From assembly GCA_027483405.1 (NCBI GenBank), contig JAIXUU010000415.1, positions 1 to 47,731 of the forward strand: 47,731 nucleotides of DNA, written 5' to 3'. Below are positions 45,610-47,731 of this stretch, piece by piece (the first letter of the stretch is position 1; every line of letters begins with the position of its first letter). The notes under the pieces were generated by a model. That model was not told where the DNA came from, searched no databases, and was given only the letters and a program-made list of their open reading frames with translations. This DNA comes from Planctomyces sp. (GTDB taxonomy: Bacteria > Planctomycetota > Planctomycetia > Planctomycetales > Planctomycetaceae). The position numbers and the translations under genes were made by a program.

Positions 45610-47256
45610 TTATGCTTTGGCCAAGGCAGCCGAGACAATATCGCGGGCTTCGCTGACAATTCGATCGAGATGATTTTTATCGCGAAAGCTCTCGGCGTAA
45701 ATCTTGTAGACGTTTTCTGTACCGGATGGGCGGGCGGCAAACCATCCGAAATCGGTGGCGACTTTTAGGCCTCCAATTGCAGCATGATTGCCAGGGGCGG
45801 AAGTCAAACGCTGCGTGATGAGATCGCCCGCTAATGTGGTCGCCTGAACATCCTGAGGTGAGAGCTTCTTGAGGATCGACTTCTGTTCGAGAGTGGCTGG
45901 CTGATCGATGCGGGTGTATTCGGGCAACCCAAATTTCGCCGCCAGTTCGGCGAAGTGCTGACTGGGATCTTTGCCAGTGGTAGCGGTGATTTCTGCGGCC
46001 AGTAAACCGAGAATCAGACCATCTTTATCGGTCGACCAGACCGAACCATCTTTTCGCAGGAAACTGGCACCGGCACTTTCTTCACCACCCAAACCGAGGG
46101 AACCGTCGAAAAGTCCGCTGACGAACCATTTGAAACCGACAGGGACTTCGACGAGCTTGCGTCCCAGAGCATGAGCGACACGGTCGATCATCGCACTGGA
46201 AACAAGTGTTTTGCCGACACCCGCTGTGGACTTCCAGTTCTGGCGATGCTTAAAGAGATACTGGATACAAACAGCGAGGTAGCTGTTGGGGTTCATCAGC
46301 CCACCCGTCGGCGTGACAATGCCGTGGCGGTCGGCATCAGGATCGTTGGCGAAAGCAATACCAAATTTGTCCTTTAAAGAAACAAGGCTCGCCATGGCCC
46401 AGGGGCTGGAGCAATCCATACGGATTTTTCCATCATGATCGACTGTCATGAAGGCAAATTGCGGATCGATGATGGGATTCACCACCTGCAGATTCAGGCC
46501 GTACTTTTCCGCGACAGGAGCCCAGTAATCGTGCGATGATCCTCCCAGGGGATCGACACCAATCGAGAGGCCACTTTTCTGGATGACGTCCATATCAATG
46601 ATGCTCCCCAGATCGTTGACATAGGGAGTGATGAGATCGACTTCAGTCACATGGCCAGACGCCATGGCGGATGATAAAGAGACCCGCTTTACGGCTTTGA
46701 GGCCATTGGAAAGAATCTCATTTGCCCGATCCTGAATGACAGAGGTGGCGTCAGTATCTGCAGGTCCGCCATTGGTTCCGTTGTACTTGAAGCCACCATC
46801 TTCGGGAGGATTGTGCGATGGCGTGATGACGACACCATCAGCAAGACCGGAGCTTCGCCCACGATTCTGAGTGAGAATCGCATGGGAGATGACGGGTGTA
46901 GGAGTGGCACGATTCTTGGCGTGAATGACCGTCGTGACGCCATTGGCGGCGAGGACTTCGATGGCCGTCAATTGTGCGGGTGTCGAGAGGGCATGAGTAT
47001 CACGGCCCATATAAAGCGGGCCCGTGACTCCTTGAGCCGTCCGATATTCGACGATCGCTTGAGTAATGGCGGCAATGTGTGCATCGGTGAACGATCCGTT
47101 TCGGGAAGTTCCCCGATGTCCACTGGTTCCAAAGGAGACCCGCTGGGCGGGATCGCTTAAGTCAGGCTGGCGGTCATGGTAATCCTGCAAGAGGCGGTCA
47201 ATATCGACAAGAATTTCAGTGGGGGCTTTCTTGCCAGCCAATTGATGCAGACCCAT
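45610..47256 (-). CDS. pgm: Phosphoglucomutase (alpha-D-glucose phosphate-specific)
   Basis: This 548-aa enzyme interconverts glucose 1-phosphate and glucose 6-phosphate, linking glycogen and glycolysis. The phosphoserine loop is [14 protein letters not shown] with Ser147. The magnesium loop is NDPDADRHG, the sugar-recognition loop GGEESAG and the phosphate-binding site [13 protein letters not shown]. Length and start ([14 protein letters not shown]) match E. coli-type Pgm. AAGGA lies about 9 nt before ATG 47256. It is upstream of malQ with a 140-nt gap that may hold a separate malQ promoter. Confidence 0.96.
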   Translation of the reverse strand: MGLHQLAGKKAPTEILVDIDRLLQDYHDRQPDLSDPAQRVSFGTSGHRGTSRNGSFTDAHIAAITQAIVEYRTAQGVTGPLYMGRDTHALSTPAQLTAIEVLAANGVTTVIHAKNRATPTPVISHAILTQNRGRSSGLADGVVITPSHNPPEDGGFKYNGTNGGPADTDATSVIQDRANEILSNGLKAVKRVSLSSAMASGHVTEVDLITPYVNDLGSIIDMDVIQKSGLSIGVDPLGGSSHDYWAPVAEKYGLNLQVVNPIIDPQFAFMTVDHDGKIRMDCSSPWAMASLVSLKDKFGIAFANDPDADRHGIVTPTGGLMNPNSYLAVCIQYLFKHRQNWKSTAGVGKTLVSSAMIDRVAHALGRKLVEVPVGFKWFVSGLFDGSLGLGGEESAGASFLRKDGSVWSTDKDGLILGLLAAEITATTGKDPSQHFAELAAKFGLPEYTRIDQPATLEQKSILKKLSPQDVQATTLAGDLITQRLTSAPGNHAAIGGLKVATDFGWFAARPSGTENVYKIYAESFRDKNHLDRIVSEARDIVSAALAKA

Positions 47257-47731
47257 GAAACCAGTTTCCTTCGTTGATTTTTTATCCGTCAGCCAGCCAT
47301 AAATCCATGAGGTTTACACTTCACGCATTCAGCAGGCAAATCTTACTGCGTGAAGCGTACCAGAAAACCATCGAAAATCAGATGACATCTTCAAAACTGA
47401 GTGAAAACGCCATTTTGGGAATGCAAACTGCCGACTGAAACTGATGCCCAAATGATGACCACAGCCAAAATGCCTTGGCGTGTGACAATCAACAGGTTTT
47501 CTGTGCTATCAAATGAACGCCAGGACGGGTTTCTCATCATTTCTTCACAGAACAGAGTTCTACTCTTCCCAGGCAAAGCACATCAGGGAATTCAAGAATC
47601 ACCCGATTTCAAGCAGATGTGCGGCAGCCTGTGTGGCCTGGATCATACTGGAAAGATGCGATTGAAATCTGATGACTTTGACTCGTGAAACCTTTGATAC
47701 GCGCAAGAGTTCTCTAGAGCTACCTAGAACA
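47257..47731. other. Non-coding right edge, pgm upstream region
   Basis: This is 475 bp to the window end. It contains the inverted repeat at 47319-47355 and presumably the pgm promoter. A plus-strand frame (47401-47688, GTG start) has no recognisable domain, and its codons look no different from background. Confidence 0.4.
47319..47355 (-). promoter_or_regulatory. 9-bp inverted repeat upstream of pgm
   Basis: CTTCACGCA (47319-47327) and TGCGTGAAG (47347-47355) are perfect complements with a 19-nt spacer, about 63-99 nt before the pgm ATG. The size and distance suit a dimeric repressor site or a leader stem. Confidence 0.45.

Noticed and set aside
47401-47688. 95-aa plus-strand frame at the right edge
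   Set aside because: GTG start without a ribosome-binding site and no recognisable domain. It may be chance, though a small gene cannot be excluded.
1-47731. tRNA, rRNA, insertion sequences, prophage
   Set aside because: No T-loop-like GTTCGAATCC with cloverleaf, no rRNA stretches, and no transposase or integrase frames were seen in the intergenic parts or among the proteins.

Overview
The window reads as a chromosomal segment of a planctomycete, most likely a member of the Planctomycetales (Planctopirus/Gimesia-like). The genus is an inference and was not tested. The main grounds are: a PVC-type membrane-bound dehydrogenase/HEAT/haem fusion protein; multihaem c-type cytochromes; a DUF6807 (PmoA-like) protein; an isolated gene for a formyltransferase/hydrolase complex subunit (FhcC, tetrahydromethanopterin-linked C1 metabolism); a MoxR/DUF58/BatA gene train with very large coiled-coil and membrane partners; and a DcaP-like outer-membrane porin. 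Coding density is ordinary. I saw no rRNA, tRNA, CRISPR array, insertion sequence or prophage.

Layout. 1-9.2 kb: secreted or periplasmic catabolic proteins. These are a truncated multihaem cytochrome downstream of a SASA-family esterase (minus strand), the 1058-aa dehydrogenase/HEAT/cytochrome protein (plus), then a DUF309 protein, an alpha/beta hydrolase and a DUF6807 protein (all minus). 9.4-14.8 kb: YqgE/AlgH, a ClC-family chloride transporter with CBS domains, a class II photolyase, a small exported protein of unknown function and a VOC-fold protein. 15.3-19.2 kb: a methionine/aspartate-family module on the plus strand, metX-metW (4-bp overlap) followed by an aspartate kinase with a duplicated ACT regulatory region and a good intrinsic terminator. 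19.5-25.5 kb: a DcaP-like porin, purH, a GNAT/CelD-like protein and fhcC.

25.5-40.4 kb is the most notable part: seven minus-strand genes over 15 kb, apparently one transcription unit. In transcription order they encode a terpenoid-cyclase-fold repeat protein, a BatA/VWA membrane protein, a second VWA/glutamine-amidotransferase-like membrane protein, a three-TM protein of the DUF4175 type, a 1456-residue Ala/Gln/Ser-rich coiled-coil protein, a MoxR AAA+ ATPase and a DUF58 protein. Four consecutive genes (36253 to 31935) are joined by stop/start overlaps of four bases, so their products are probably made in fixed ratio. I infer a membrane-anchored MoxR chaperone/VWA machine acting in the cell envelope. 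Its substrate is unknown.

40.8-47.3 kb: an MFS transporter, a DUF455 ferritin-like protein, a 72-aa zinc-ribbon protein, and a glycogen/maltodextrin pair, 4-alpha-glucanotransferase (malQ) and phosphoglucomutase (pgm), all minus strand. Small-scale structure outside genes includes a four-copy 14-bp tandem repeat holding the yqgE stop codon, a perfect 17-bp tandem duplication before purH, several inverted repeats that look like terminators or operators, and a long non-coding leader before metX.
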